This document shows positions 9,281 to 17,973 of a stretch of DNA of 64,000 nt, piece by piece (position 1 is the first letter of the stretch; every line of letters starts with the position of its first letter). The position numbers were made by a program, and so were the translations under genes. The stretch covers positions 248,001 through 312,000 of the forward strand of contig NZ_NPBF01000025.1 of assembly GCF_002272135.1 (NCBI RefSeq), given 5' to 3'. Source of the stretch: Virgibacillus sp. 7505 (GTDB lineage Bacteria > Bacillota > Bacilli > Bacillales > Amphibacillaceae). The notes under the pieces were generated by a model. The model did not search any database. It saw only the letters and a list, made by a program, of their open reading frames with translations, and was not told where the DNA came from.

Positions 9281-10360
9281 ATGAGTGGAATAAAACTCGA
9301 AGGAATCAGCCTGGATTATGGCAATCATTTAGCATTAAAAGAAGTGGAATTGGAAATTAAACAAGGGGAGTTCTTTTCTTTGCTTGGTCCAAGCGGCTGC
9401 GGGAAATCGACACTTTTGAATATCATTGCGGGATTTCTAGGTCAGACGACTGGTGTTGTTTATATCGGAGATAAGGACGTAACGAATATACCTCCTTATA
9501 AGCGGAACCTCGGGATGGTTTTTCAGAACTATGCTCTTTTCCCGCACTTGTCCGTCCGGGATAATGTGGCATATGGTCTTAAGAACAAGAAAATGTCCAA
9601 GCAAGCAATCAAGCAGAAAGTGGATGAATCACTTGCACTTGTCCAGCTGGAATCCTATGCAACGCGCATGCCGCATCAGCTGAGCGGCGGACAGCAGCAG
9701 CGAGTCGCAATTGCCCGTGCACTTGCTATTGAACCAAGTGTACTGCTGCTGGATGAGCCGCTAAGCAACCTCGATGCCAAGCTGCGGAAAGAGATGCAGT
9801 TCGAGCTGCGCCGAATCCAGAAAAGTGTTGGCATCACTACTGTTCTCGTAACACATGATCAGGAAGAGGCGCTTAGCCTGTCCGACAGGATTGGTATCTT
9901 AGGAGATGGTGTCCTGCAGCAAGTAGGCGAGCCGCTTGACGTATACCGGCGCCCAGCTAACCGCTTTGTCGCTGAATTTATCGGTCAGGTGAATATATTT
10001 GATGCAGTGCTTAGCGAAGGTACCGTTTATGAAACAGCCGCTGGATTCAAGCTGGAGGCTCAGCCTCACGGGAAAGATGTACAGCCGAAGCGTGCCCGTT
10101 TCATGCTGCGGCCGGAACGTATCTTCCTTAAACAGGATGCAGCTATAGGCTCCCTGAATACCGTACATGCTGTTGTGAAAGAGAGCAGCTACATCGGAAA
10201 TGCCATCCGGATCAGGACAGAAGTTGGCGGAATCGAACTGGCTGTCCATGCACCGGATCCTCTGTTTCCTGTTCTTCCGGCTCCAGGCGAGGAGCTTGCA
10301 CTTTCGTGGAACAAAGAAGATATCATTTACTTAGAGGTTTTAGATCATGAAAGCAACTAA
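9281..10360 (+). CDS. ABC transporter ATP-binding protein (PotA type)
   Basis: Cytoplasmic ATPase of the importer, 359 residues from the ATG at 9281. An in-frame upstream start at 9215 exists, but it would lie inside the preceding gene, while 9281 comes one base after that gene's stop. Walker A GPSGCGKST is near residue 36, the signature LSGGQQQR near 133, Walker B LLLDEP near 155 and the switch histidine in VTHDQEEAL. A C-terminal TOBE-type regulatory domain follows (FMLRPERI). The 3' end overlaps the first permease by 14 bases. Confidence 0.9.
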   Translation: MSGIKLEGISLDYGNHLALKEVELEIKQGEFFSLLGPSGCGKSTLLNIIAGFLGQTTGVVYIGDKDVTNIPPYKRNLGMVFQNYALFPHLSVRDNVAYGLKNKKMSKQAIKQKVDESLALVQLESYATRMPHQLSGGQQQRVAIARALAIEPSVLLLDEPLSNLDAKLRKEMQFELRRIQKSVGITTVLVTHDQEEALSLSDRIGILGDGVLQQVGEPLDVYRRPANRFVAEFIGQVNIFDAVLSEGTVYETAAGFKLEAQPHGKDVQPKRARFMLRPERIFLKQDAAIGSLNTVHAVVKESSYIGNAIRIRTEVGGIELAVHAPDPLFPVLPAPGEELALSWNKEDIIYLEVLDHESN

Positions 10361-11210
10361 ACAAAAGAAATTTTATGCTGTTTTATTAGCTCCGACTCTG
10401 ATCTTTCTCGGTATCTTCTTGCTTTTGCCGCTCATTCAGCTGCTGATTTTGAGTTTCCAGCAAGTAGATAATTTCTTTGAGGTTATCGGCGGGTACACGT
10501 TAGGTCATTACGTCGAGGTGCTGACAACACCAGTTTACTTAAAAACGATTTGGCAGACGTTATTTGTAGCAGTTATCACTACGGTGATTTGCTTGATTCT
10601 GGCTTATCCAGCTGCTTATTTGCTTGTTCGATCTTCTAAGCGCTGGCGGGCATTTTTCTACATTTTGCTTGTTTCTCCGCTGCTGACGAGTGTGGTCATC
10701 CGTACATTTGCATGGATTATCCTGCTTGCACAAAACGGACTCGTTAATGATGTCCTGATGAAGACGTCAATCATAGATGAACCACTGGATATGCTCTGGA
10801 ATATGAATGCTGTCATTATTGCTTATGTACAAGTCATGCTGCCGTTTGCAGTTCTGCCGATTGCAACTTCCATGTCGGATATCAAGGGTAATCTGCGTTC
10901 TGCATCCATGATTCTTGGCTCAAACCGCATTGCGACGTTCTTCCGTGTCACCTTGCCGCTAACGATACCAGGAATGATCAGCGGTGCGATGATCGTCTTC
11001 TCGCTTGCAGCAGGCAGTTATATTACACCGCTTTTAGTGGGCGGACGAATGCAGCCTTTACTGCCGCTTTCCATCTACCAGCAAATCATGCAGGTCTATA
11101 ACCTGCCGCTAGCAGCAGCGATGGCCTTTACATTGATGGTGCTCGTGTTCCTTGTGATTGCTGTACTCGGTTATATCCTGAAGAAATGGGAGGTGCGTGT
11201 GAATGGGTAA
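10347..11210 (+). CDS. ABC transporter permease (PotB type)
   Basis: Membrane subunit of 287 residues with about six membrane segments. The EAA-type loop is visible in the SASMILGSNRIATFFRVTLP region, which contacts the ATPase. It overlaps both neighbours (14 bases with the ATPase gene, 8 bases with the second permease), as usual for a tightly coupled importer operon. Confidence 0.88.
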   Translation: MKATKQKKFYAVLLAPTLIFLGIFLLLPLIQLLILSFQQVDNFFEVIGGYTLGHYVEVLTTPVYLKTIWQTLFVAVITTVICLILAYPAAYLLVRSSKRWRAFFYILLVSPLLTSVVIRTFAWIILLAQNGLVNDVLMKTSIIDEPLDMLWNMNAVIIAYVQVMLPFAVLPIATSMSDIKGNLRSASMILGSNRIATFFRVTLPLTIPGMISGAMIVFSLAAGSYITPLLVGGRMQPLLPLSIYQQIMQVYNLPLAAAMAFTLMVLVFLVIAVLGYILKKWEVRVNG

Positions 11211-12000
11211 GAAAGGTACAAGATGGCTCGACAGTCTCATTTGGATAGCTGGCATAGCTGTCTATCTATTCCTGACGATTCCTGTACTCGTCATCATTTT
11301 GTCAGCTTTCAGTCCGACGGAGTATCCGCAGTTCCCGCCAACCGATTTCTCAGTACGATGGTTTAAAGAGGTCTTTCAGAGTGAACAGTGGATGCAATCA
11401 CTTTGGTCCAGCACACTCGTCATGATCATCGTGACACCGCTGACGGTATTACTCGGGACGATGTCGTCTTATGCATTAGCTCGATTATCGTTCCCAGGTA
11501 AAGGGCTGATTCAGTCCTTCATCATGTCACCTTTGATGATTCCGCAAGTCGTGCTCGGAGTTGCGCTATTGTATCTGTTTTCTTCACTAGGGTTATTTGG
11601 GTCAACATTAGGGCTTATCATCGGTCACATCGTAATTTGCTTCCCGTATGTCGTGCGTACTGTGTCTGTCAGTATCACGAACTTGGACAGCAGACTGGAG
11701 CTTGCTTCGATGAACCTTGGTTCGACACCATGGCAGACATTTTATCGCGTCACACTGCCTTTGATCAAACCGGGAATCATCGCTGGTGCTGTCTTTGCAG
11801 CAGTAACATCATTCGGTGAAATCTCCATCAGTTTGTTTGTCAGTACGCCGGAGACGATCACAATTCCTGTTCGAACGTTCGGTTATATCGACCAAACCTT
11901 TGATCCTAGCGTCAATGCCATCGCCGTAATCTTTATTGCGTTGTCGGTCATTGCGCTTGTAATCATCGAGAAAACAATTGGTCTATCAAAAGTAATGTAA
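11203..12000 (+). CDS. ABC transporter permease (PotC type)
   Basis: Second membrane subunit, 265 residues, six predicted membrane segments. The EAA loop appears as LASMNLGSTPWQTFYRVTLP. Its start overlaps the end of the first permease gene. It is the last gene of the hyuAB-importer operon and is followed immediately by a strong hairpin terminator. Confidence 0.88.
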   Translation: MGKKGTRWLDSLIWIAGIAVYLFLTIPVLVIILSAFSPTEYPQFPPTDFSVRWFKEVFQSEQWMQSLWSSTLVMIIVTPLTVLLGTMSSYALARLSFPGKGLIQSFIMSPLMIPQVVLGVALLYLFSSLGLFGSTLGLIIGHIVICFPYVVRTVSVSITNLDSRLELASMNLGSTPWQTFYRVTLPLIKPGIIAGAVFAAVTSFGEISISLFVSTPETITIPVRTFGYIDQTFDPSVNAIAVIFIALSVIALVIIEKTIGLSKVM

Positions 12001-12004
12001 GCAG

Positions 12005-12035
12005 AAAAAGCTAAGCAGTCAGTGCTTAGCTTTTT
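12005..12035. terminator. bidirectional terminator between the importer operon and a convergent methyltransferase gene
   Basis: Stem GCTAAGCA / TGCTTAGC (12010-12017 with 12023-12030), 5-base loop, with an A5 run on the left and a T8 run on the right that extend the stem and serve as U-tracts on either strand. It ends two bases before the stop codon of the convergent gene. Confidence 0.9.
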
Positions 12036-12036
12036 T

Positions 12037-12807
12037 TTATTTAACCGCCTTCCAAATCGTCCACCTATCTCTTTCCACAATATCCCTTTCCTCTGTGATA
12101 CAATCGTCTATAAATAGAACCAACCTCTCCAGTTCATCATCCGTTAATGCATGAAGGATGCTTCTTCCCAGTCTGGCACGCAAATCAGCCAGCAATTTTT
12201 CTTTCGTTTCATGTACGTGACGAACTTCCCATAATGTATGTTTTTCTATTTCTCGAAATCCGGCAATTCTTAGATTTTCTATCACTTTATTTGAACCATG
12301 TCTTCTGCTGATTTCCATTTCTGCAAGTCTCGGAAAACTAGAGAAGAAATATCCTCTTATATGCTCAGGACTCCCTGGCAGCAAGCAATCCTCCGGCGTA
12401 CGATCCTGGATGAGGAAGATACCACCAGGTCGCAATAAGCGGTGGGCTTCGGAAAAACAAGGCTGTAAATCCCGTAAATGATGAATCAGCGCACGCTCCA
12501 GAATAAGATCACTGCTAGCTTGTCTCAATCCTGTTTTCTGTGCATCACCCTTGTGGAATTGTACACCTTGCATACCATGACAATTCTCAAGCGCTGCTTC
12601 GAGCATGACTTCAGATGAATCAACGCCTGTTACAGATGGTATGCCTAATTCGACCAATGCTTTCATATAGATACCGCCTCCGCAGCCTATATCCAGGGCA
12701 TGTTCTACTTGCTTATAATCCAATATTTTTTCCAATAGATTCATCCAGTTTGGATCTGCTTGTCTGGATGTGTAGGTATATTTATTAGTTTGTGCATGGA
12801 AATCCAT
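12037..12807 (-). CDS. class I SAM-dependent methyltransferase
   Basis: 256-residue methyltransferase. The SAM-binding motif I is ALDIGCGGGIYMKAL near residue 38, followed by GVDSSEVML (acidic end of strand 2) and LLRPGGIFLIQDRTPEDCLLPG (post-motif region). The Methyltransf_11 fold is clear; the acceptor is not. It stands alone on the minus strand, convergent with the importer operon. Confidence 0.8.
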   Translation of the reverse strand: MDFHAQTNKYTYTSRQADPNWMNLLEKILDYKQVEHALDIGCGGGIYMKALVELGIPSVTGVDSSEVMLEAALENCHGMQGVQFHKGDAQKTGLRQASSDLILERALIHHLRDLQPCFSEAHRLLRPGGIFLIQDRTPEDCLLPGSPEHIRGYFFSSFPRLAEMEISRRHGSNKVIENLRIAGFREIEKHTLWEVRHVHETKEKLLADLRARLGRSILHALTDDELERLVLFIDDCITEERDIVERDRWTIWKAVK

Positions 12808-12893
12808 AACTATCCCCGCCTACTAGTTTAATAGTATATAATTTCCATAACTACAACTACATCTCCTGCTGTGGAATAGTAAGGGTGAAATGA

Positions 12894-13301
12894 TCACATA
12901 TCCCAAGAATGGTAGCCATATGTGTACGTGAACAGAAAATAAAGGACTGCTAGCAGGGCCGCCAGCGGTATAGTGACGCCAAGGATATTGGAGCGTTTCC
13001 AGGGACCTTTTGGATCTTTATAACCTTTATACAGCAGAAATATCGATAGACCGATCATCGGTACAAACAGTAAATGACGGATATCTGCGACCCATTCATT
13101 ATTCACGATCCAGTTGACATTAGGTGTTGTTGCTCCTTCATATGCTTTATCAATGCGCTCCTTCACAATAACAAACAGAGCACTGAGTACTAGATAGTAA
13201 ATAATGAATAAACTTTTAACAGCTTTATTTAAATAGCGTGTGGATAGGATGACTGCTAGAAATAAGACAAGCAGTATAGCTAACAGAATATATTCCTGCA
13301 T
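12894..13301 (-). CDS. hypothetical four-helix membrane protein
   Basis: 135 residues with four clear hydrophobic segments (YILLAILLVLFLAVIL, LFIIYYLVLSALFVIV, LLFVPMIGLSIFLLY, IPLAALLAVLYFLF) and a hydrophilic loop between helices 2 and 3. I do not recognise the family. An AAAGGAGC site (13307-13314, minus strand) precedes the start. It is divergent from the AAA ATPase gene; no operon partner. Confidence 0.65.
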   Translation of the reverse strand: MQEYILLAILLVLFLAVILSTRYLNKAVKSLFIIYYLVLSALFVIVKERIDKAYEGATTPNVNWIVNNEWVADIRHLLFVPMIGLSIFLLYKGYKDPKGPWKRSNILGVTIPLAALLAVLYFLFTYTYGYHSWDM

Positions 13302-13356
13302 GATTTATGCTCCTTTCCTTTGTTGAACTGACTTCCATGAAGATAGGATTGATAAT

Positions 13357-14112
13357 GTGAAATTAACTTCGACCAATCAATTTGTGAGACAAATGAGCCT
13401 GAAGGAAGAATCTGCAGCGCTTCCTAATCATTTCCCATTTACACTGCCGGTCATTCAAAAGTTAGGCAAACTTTCTTTCCATCCCAATGTTACGTATATC
13501 ATTGGAGAAAATGGCATGGGGAAGTCGACCCTACTCGAGGCAATTGCAGTAGCGCTTGGTTTTAACCCAGAGGGCGGTTCAAGGAATTTTTCTTTCTCCA
13601 GTTTCGAATCACATTCTGATTTGCATGAACATATCCGGATAGTCCGTGGAGGGAACAGACCGCGGGACGGATACTTTTTCCGAGCAGAGACTTTCTATAA
13701 TGTAGCTACTAATATTGAGGAAATGGATCGGGAGGGCCACGGGCAAAAAATCATTGATTCCTACGGTGGGAAATCCCTGCATGAGCAGTCCCATGGAGAA
13801 GCATTTTTTGCTGCATTCATGGAGCGCTTTTCCGGAAAAGGTTTATACATACTCGATGAGCCAGAGGCAGCTTTATCACCGATCCGCCAGCTATCGATGC
13901 TGGCTCGAATTGATGAGCTGGTGGAAGAGGGCTCACAGTTCATCATCTCCACTCATGCACCGCTGCTGATGGCTTATCCGGATGCAAAGATTCTTCAGCT
14001 TGATGCAGCGGGAGTTGAAGAGATCGGGCTTGAAGAGACGCAGCATTACAGCATTATGAAGCAGTTTTTCGAGGACAGAGGCAGGCTTCTGCACCATTTG
14101 TTCCAAAAATGA
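13357..14112 (+). CDS. AAA/ABC-type ATPase, predicted
   Basis: 251-residue soluble ATPase. Walker A GENGMGKST is near residue 50, Walker B YILDEPEAALSP near residue 164, and an H-loop-like ISTHAPLLMAY follows; this is the compact AAA_21/SMC-like family found in many Firmicutes. The start is GTG 13357 (the overlapping ATG at 13355 runs into a stop at once). No membrane partner is encoded beside it, so it is not an obvious transporter subunit. Function unknown. Confidence 0.75.
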   Translation: MKLTSTNQFVRQMSLKEESAALPNHFPFTLPVIQKLGKLSFHPNVTYIIGENGMGKSTLLEAIAVALGFNPEGGSRNFSFSSFESHSDLHEHIRIVRGGNRPRDGYFFRAETFYNVATNIEEMDREGHGQKIIDSYGGKSLHEQSHGEAFFAAFMERFSGKGLYILDEPEAALSPIRQLSMLARIDELVEEGSQFIISTHAPLLMAYPDAKILQLDAAGVEEIGLEETQHYSIMKQFFEDRGRLLHHLFQK

Positions 14113-14187
14113 TGGTGCAGTTAGAGAGAAAATTGAGCATAATTATCTATAGAGTATTTTGATTGAAATTGAGGAGGGGATTTCTGC

Positions 14188-14784
14188 ATGACAAATACTA
14201 AAGAAAATCCTAAGGTGGATGTATTTATTAGTAAAGCTAAGCAGTGGAAAGATGAATTTATAAACCTGAGAGATATTATTCTTGATTGTGAGCTAACCGA
14301 AGATTTCAAGTGGAAGCACCCTTGTTACACGCTTGAAGGGAAAAATATCGTTTTAATACATGGATTTAAAGATTATTGTGCGCTGTTATTTCATAAAGGT
14401 GCTTTGTTAAAAGATGCTCAGGGGATCCTGATTCAGCAAACTGAGAATGTACAGGCAGCGCGTCAACTTCGGTTTAAAAGTGTTAAAGAAATAACGGAAA
14501 TGAAAACTACCATAAAAGCCTATATCCAAGAAGCTATTGAAATCGAAAAAGCCGGTTTAAAAGTGGATTTAAAAGAGCACACAGAATACATAATTCCAGA
14601 AGAACTTCATAAAAAATTTGAAGAAGTCCCTGCTCTAAAAACTGCCTTTGAGGCTTTGACACCAGGACGGCAAAGAGCATATATATTTTATTTTTCTCAA
14701 GCTAAACAAAGCAAAACCCGTGAGGCAAGGGTTGAAAAATATATGCAGCAAATCCTTGATGGAAAGGGCTTGAATGATAAGTAG
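14188..14784 (+). CDS. YdeI/OmpD-associated family protein (DUF1801 plus YdeI domain)
   Basis: 198 residues: an N-terminal DUF1801-like domain (KWKHPCYTLEGKNIVLIHGFKDYC segment around residues 50-73) and a C-terminal YdeI domain with the conserved ALTPGRQRAYIFYFSQAK segment and an arginine/lysine-rich tail. The biochemical role is unknown. The gene is visibly richer in A and T than its neighbours, with AAA/AAT/ATT codons dominating, which may mean separate acquisition (inference). RBS GAGGAGGGG precedes the ATG. Confidence 0.75.
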   Translation: MTNTKENPKVDVFISKAKQWKDEFINLRDIILDCELTEDFKWKHPCYTLEGKNIVLIHGFKDYCALLFHKGALLKDAQGILIQQTENVQAARQLRFKSVKEITEMKTTIKAYIQEAIEIEKAGLKVDLKEHTEYIIPEELHKKFEEVPALKTAFEALTPGRQRAYIFYFSQAKQSKTREARVEKYMQQILDGKGLNDK

Positions 14785-14822
14785 AAACTGAAAGAATAAG
14801 ATTCCAAAGAAGAGGTGGCTTA

Positions 14823-15263
14823 ATGACTATCATCAGAGCATCCATACAAGACGTAAAAGAAACAGCGATTCTTTTCGATCAATACCGCCAGTTTTACAAG
14901 CAAGTGCAAGATTTAATCGGGGCAGAAGCGTACATAACAGAAAGACTGGAGAAAGGTGATTCTGCCATTTTCCTCGCCAAGGATGGAGATGAATATGTCG
15001 GCTTTACGCAGCTATACCCTACTTTTTCTTCTATCGGAATGAAACGCGCGTGGATATTGAATGACTTGTATGTAGCGGAAAATGCTAGAAAACAAGGTGT
15101 TGGAGAAAAATTGCTTGATGTGGCGGAGGCATTTGCGAGGGAAACTGGTGCAGGGAGTATCGCGCTTAGTACAGCTCCTGACAATGAGAAGGCACAACGT
15201 CTTTATGAAAGAAAAGGATACGAGCGGGATAAGCAGTTTTATCATTATGAGTTGGGCTTGTAG
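14823..15263 (+). CDS. GNAT family N-acetyltransferase
   Basis: 146 residues with the GNAT acetyl-CoA pocket: the strand WILNDLYVAENARKQGVGEKLL carries the R/Q-x-x-G-x-G/A motif, and ALSTAPDNEKAQRLYERKGY forms the C-terminal motif. Acceptor unknown. It is followed 12 bases later by the glutamine amidotransferase gene, probably co-transcribed. Confidence 0.8.
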   Translation: MTIIRASIQDVKETAILFDQYRQFYKQVQDLIGAEAYITERLEKGDSAIFLAKDGDEYVGFTQLYPTFSSIGMKRAWILNDLYVAENARKQGVGEKLLDVAEAFARETGAGSIALSTAPDNEKAQRLYERKGYERDKQFYHYELGL

Positions 15264-15275
15264 AGGAGGAAGAGA

Positions 15276-15959
15276 ATGGTTATCGACGTTCTGCAGCACG
15301 TTCCGTTTGAGGATCTTGCTGCTATAAAGGATTGGGGAGAGTCGCGTGGCCATGGCTTCCGTGTTCATCATCTCTATGAAAAAGCAGTTCTTCCTGAGGC
15401 CAAGGATATATCATTGCTAATTATACTTGGCGGACCTATGAGTGCCAATGATACAGATCACTGGATAGAAGATGAGCGCACGTTGATCTGTCAGCTGATA
15501 GACCTACAAAAGCCTGTTTTCGGTATTTGTCTCGGTGCTCAGCAAATTGCGAAGGCATTAGGAGCCACTGTGTTTCAGGGGGAGCAAAAGGAAGTAGGAT
15601 GGCACCCAATTCAGACTGTAACAACTCTATTTCCCTTCGTCCCAGAGAAAATGACCGTTTTTCATTGGCATGGGGAACAATTCTCGTTACCTGACGGTGC
15701 CACGCGCCTTTTCGGAAATGAAGTGTGCGAGAACCAGGGCTTTATATACAGAGATAACGTTATGGGCCTGCAATTCCATTTTGAAACGACTAGAGAAAGC
15801 ATGGAAAAATTGATAATGCATGATAAGGATTATTTAGATGATGGAGTGTTCGTCCAAAGCGAGGAAGTAATGAAAGCGGCGGAGCTTCCAGCAAAAAATG
15901 TTGATGTGCTTAAGCAACTGCTTGATCACTTGGTGCATACTTCATGTGAGGCTGTCTAA
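15276..15959 (+). CDS. class I glutamine amidotransferase-like protein (GMP synthase-like GATase domain)
   Basis: Stand-alone GATase1 domain of 227 residues. The oxyanion strand LGGPMS is near residue 51, the nucleophile Cys85 lies in FGICLGAQ, and the catalytic His in LQFHFETT. These proteins take ammonia from glutamine or cleave gamma-glutamyl compounds; the acceptor partner is not evident here. RBS AGGAGGAAGAG directly precedes the ATG. Confidence 0.8.
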   Translation: MVIDVLQHVPFEDLAAIKDWGESRGHGFRVHHLYEKAVLPEAKDISLLIILGGPMSANDTDHWIEDERTLICQLIDLQKPVFGICLGAQQIAKALGATVFQGEQKEVGWHPIQTVTTLFPFVPEKMTVFHWHGEQFSLPDGATRLFGNEVCENQGFIYRDNVMGLQFHFETTRESMEKLIMHDKDYLDDGVFVQSEEVMKAAELPAKNVDVLKQLLDHLVHTSCEAV

Positions 15960-16277
15960 ATGGAATGCAGCTGTCAAAGAACTACACATATCCTTTTCGA
16001 GGCAGATTTTGCCGAAGCAGTCTGGTGTGCTGATTGCAAATGGAATCTGGACCTGGATGATCTTCCGGTGTCAGGGACTTTGAAGCAGGACATAGAAAGC
16101 TGGGCGGAGGGGTACGGAGAGTGGCTGGATTGGGAAGGTGAAAAACTTATATCTGATGCAGTAAAAACAGAAGAAGATTTCAACAATGCAGGCAGGTTAT
16201 TGTTTGTTTTATTACAGCAGGAACTTCCTGGTTTTACTATATCCTACAAGCCTTCTCGATTAAGTTCCATGTACTAG
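15960..16277 (+). CDS. hypothetical protein with N-terminal cysteine cluster
   Basis: 105 residues starting with an ATG that touches the stop of the amidotransferase gene (no gap), so expression is likely coupled. Cysteines at residues 3, 5 and 23 (ECSC and CADCKW) hint at a metal or redox site but are too few to assign. I do not recognise the family. It ends directly before a strong terminator. Confidence 0.6.
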   Translation: MECSCQRTTHILFEADFAEAVWCADCKWNLDLDDLPVSGTLKQDIESWAEGYGEWLDWEGEKLISDAVKTEEDFNNAGRLLFVLLQQELPGFTISYKPSRLSSMY

Positions 16278-16279
16278 TA

Positions 16280-16314
16280 AAAAGCTGTCAGCCATAATGG
16301 CTGACAGCTTTTTT
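16280..16314 (+). terminator. Rho-independent terminator
   Basis: A 15-bp stem AAAAGCTGTCAGCCA / TGGCTGACAGCTTTT with a 3-base loop, followed by further T residues. Confidence 0.9.
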
Positions 16315-16482
16315 ATTGAAGTTCTGATCCACCCTTCTTCTTTGTGCTTTTCAATGTCAAGATAGCCCACTACCTGGGTTTAAGAATTCAATATTTATTT
16401 TCGTGTGAATAAGGAGGAAAGGAGGGCATATAATCCGTTATAGGTGTCAGGTTAAAACCTGGCTTTTCTTTTACGAATTAAA

Positions 16483-16497
16483 TGTATGCGCTTTCAT
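16483..16497 (-). promoter_or_regulatory. cre box (CcpA site) upstream of the mannoside importer operon
   Basis: Read on the minus strand, ATGAAAGCGCATACA fits the consensus WTGNAANCGNWNNCW at every position. It lies 40 bases upstream of the binding-protein start, where CcpA would repress transcription in the presence of preferred sugars. Confidence 0.8.
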
Positions 16498-16536
16498 AAC
16501 TAAGTTCTAAGCAAGAATCAGAAGGAGGAGTTGTAG

Positions 16537-17901
16537 ATGTGGAAGAGTGCTAAAGGTATATGTTTGTTGATGCTTATTCTCATTCTGGTCACGATGGCAG
16601 CATGCTCCAGCAATACGGATTCAGCGGATGGGAAGAAAGAATTGACTGTCGTTTATCGGTCACCTGGATCAGTAGATTCACTGAAGAAATTCTTCGACTC
16701 AGGCGTCGTGGATGAATTCGAAAAAGAGCATCCGGATATTGATGTGAAGATAGCACCTATTACAGCAAGTGAAGGAGATTATTTCTCAAAAGTTGCCTTG
16801 CAGATGAAATCGGAAGAAACAGCACCGGATGTTGTATCGGAGGATACCTTCATGCTGAATTCCGATGCAAATGCCGGGTATCTTGATCCTTTGGATGATC
16901 GTATCGCTGAATGGGAGGAATGGGATTACATCATAGAAAATCTGAAATCCGGTGTAACAGCGGAAGATGGCAAGGTGTATGGAGTGCCGTCGACTTCCGA
17001 CTCACGCGGACTTTGGTACAGCAAGGAACTATTCAAGGAAGCAGGTCTTCCTGTTCCTTGGGAGCCGAAAAATTGGAATGAAGTCCTGGATGCAGCTATA
17101 ACGATCAAAGAGAAGACAGACGGAGTGACACCGCTATTCATGCAAGTCGGAAAAGCCAATGGCGAGGCAGTTTCCATGCAGACGCTGGAGATGCTGTTAT
17201 ATGGAACAGGCGACACACTTTATGACGATTCCGATAAAAAATGGATAGTGGATAGTCCAGGTTTGCTAGATTCGTTCCGCTTCATTGAACAGGTATACAA
17301 CACAGAAAAAGTTGGCCCTGACTTCTCTGTGGTCATGAGCGGTCAATCCGGAAACGTGGCTTTCCAGCAGTTATTCCCGCAAAAGAAGCTGGCAATAGCA
17401 CTGGATGGCAGCTGGAATGCCCGCAACTGGGCAGAGAACGGAGCAGCTCCAATTGAAAATGTCGAGGAGAAAATCGGGTTTGCACCGATGCCGACGCAAA
17501 ATGGCCAGGAGCCAGGGGCAATTACGATGAGTGGAGGCTGGGCTTGGGCCATTCCATCTAAAGCAGATATGAAGGAAGAAGCATGGGAATTCATTCAATT
17601 CCTGATGGAAAAAGACAACAGCATCAATCGTTCGCTGACAGACGGGAACTTGAACACTCGTACAGATGCTGTCGAAGTAGAAGAGTATGTGAACCGTCCG
17701 TATGCCAAAGAGGCACAGGCATACCTGGAAAATGCGCAATTCAGACCGGCAAATGATAAATATCCAGCAGTGTCCACGCAGCTGCAGACAGTAGTCGAAG
17801 CAGTGGCAACAGGCAAGCTGACTCCGGAAGATGCCGTGCAGCAATATAAAGCTGGAGTAGAACGAGTGGTGGGCAAAGAAAATACGAAGGTGGCTGAATA
17901 G
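16537..17901 (+). CDS. sugar ABC transporter substrate-binding lipoprotein
   Basis: Family 1 extracellular solute-binding protein, 454 residues. The lipoprotein signal ends in lipobox MAAC with Cys at residue 23. The body shows the ELTVVYRSPGS opening strand and WAWAIPSKADMKEEAWEF near the C-terminus, typical of maltose/oligosaccharide receptors. First gene of an operon with two permeases and a GH38 mannosidase, and under a cre box, so a mannoside or mannose-containing oligosaccharide is the likely ligand (inference). Confidence 0.87.
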   Translation: MWKSAKGICLLMLILILVTMAACSSNTDSADGKKELTVVYRSPGSVDSLKKFFDSGVVDEFEKEHPDIDVKIAPITASEGDYFSKVALQMKSEETAPDVVSEDTFMLNSDANAGYLDPLDDRIAEWEEWDYIIENLKSGVTAEDGKVYGVPSTSDSRGLWYSKELFKEAGLPVPWEPKNWNEVLDAAITIKEKTDGVTPLFMQVGKANGEAVSMQTLEMLLYGTGDTLYDDSDKKWIVDSPGLLDSFRFIEQVYNTEKVGPDFSVVMSGQSGNVAFQQLFPQKKLAIALDGSWNARNWAENGAAPIENVEEKIGFAPMPTQNGQEPGAITMSGGWAWAIPSKADMKEEAWEFIQFLMEKDNSINRSLTDGNLNTRTDAVEVEEYVNRPYAKEAQAYLENAQFRPANDKYPAVSTQLQTVVEAVATGKLTPEDAVQQYKAGVERVVGKENTKVAE

Positions 17902-17973
17902 GAAACCATCCCATCAGGGGTGCTGGAATATCCAGCCCCCTCTGATTGGGCGGGAGAAAGGTGACGAATATGT

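Noticed and set aside
16441-16468. Small hairpin CAGGTT/AACCTG followed by CTTTTCTTTT upstream of the mannoside operon, considered as an attenuator or riboswitch.
   Set aside because: Six base pairs with a two-base gap only; no aptamer-like conserved sequence around it.
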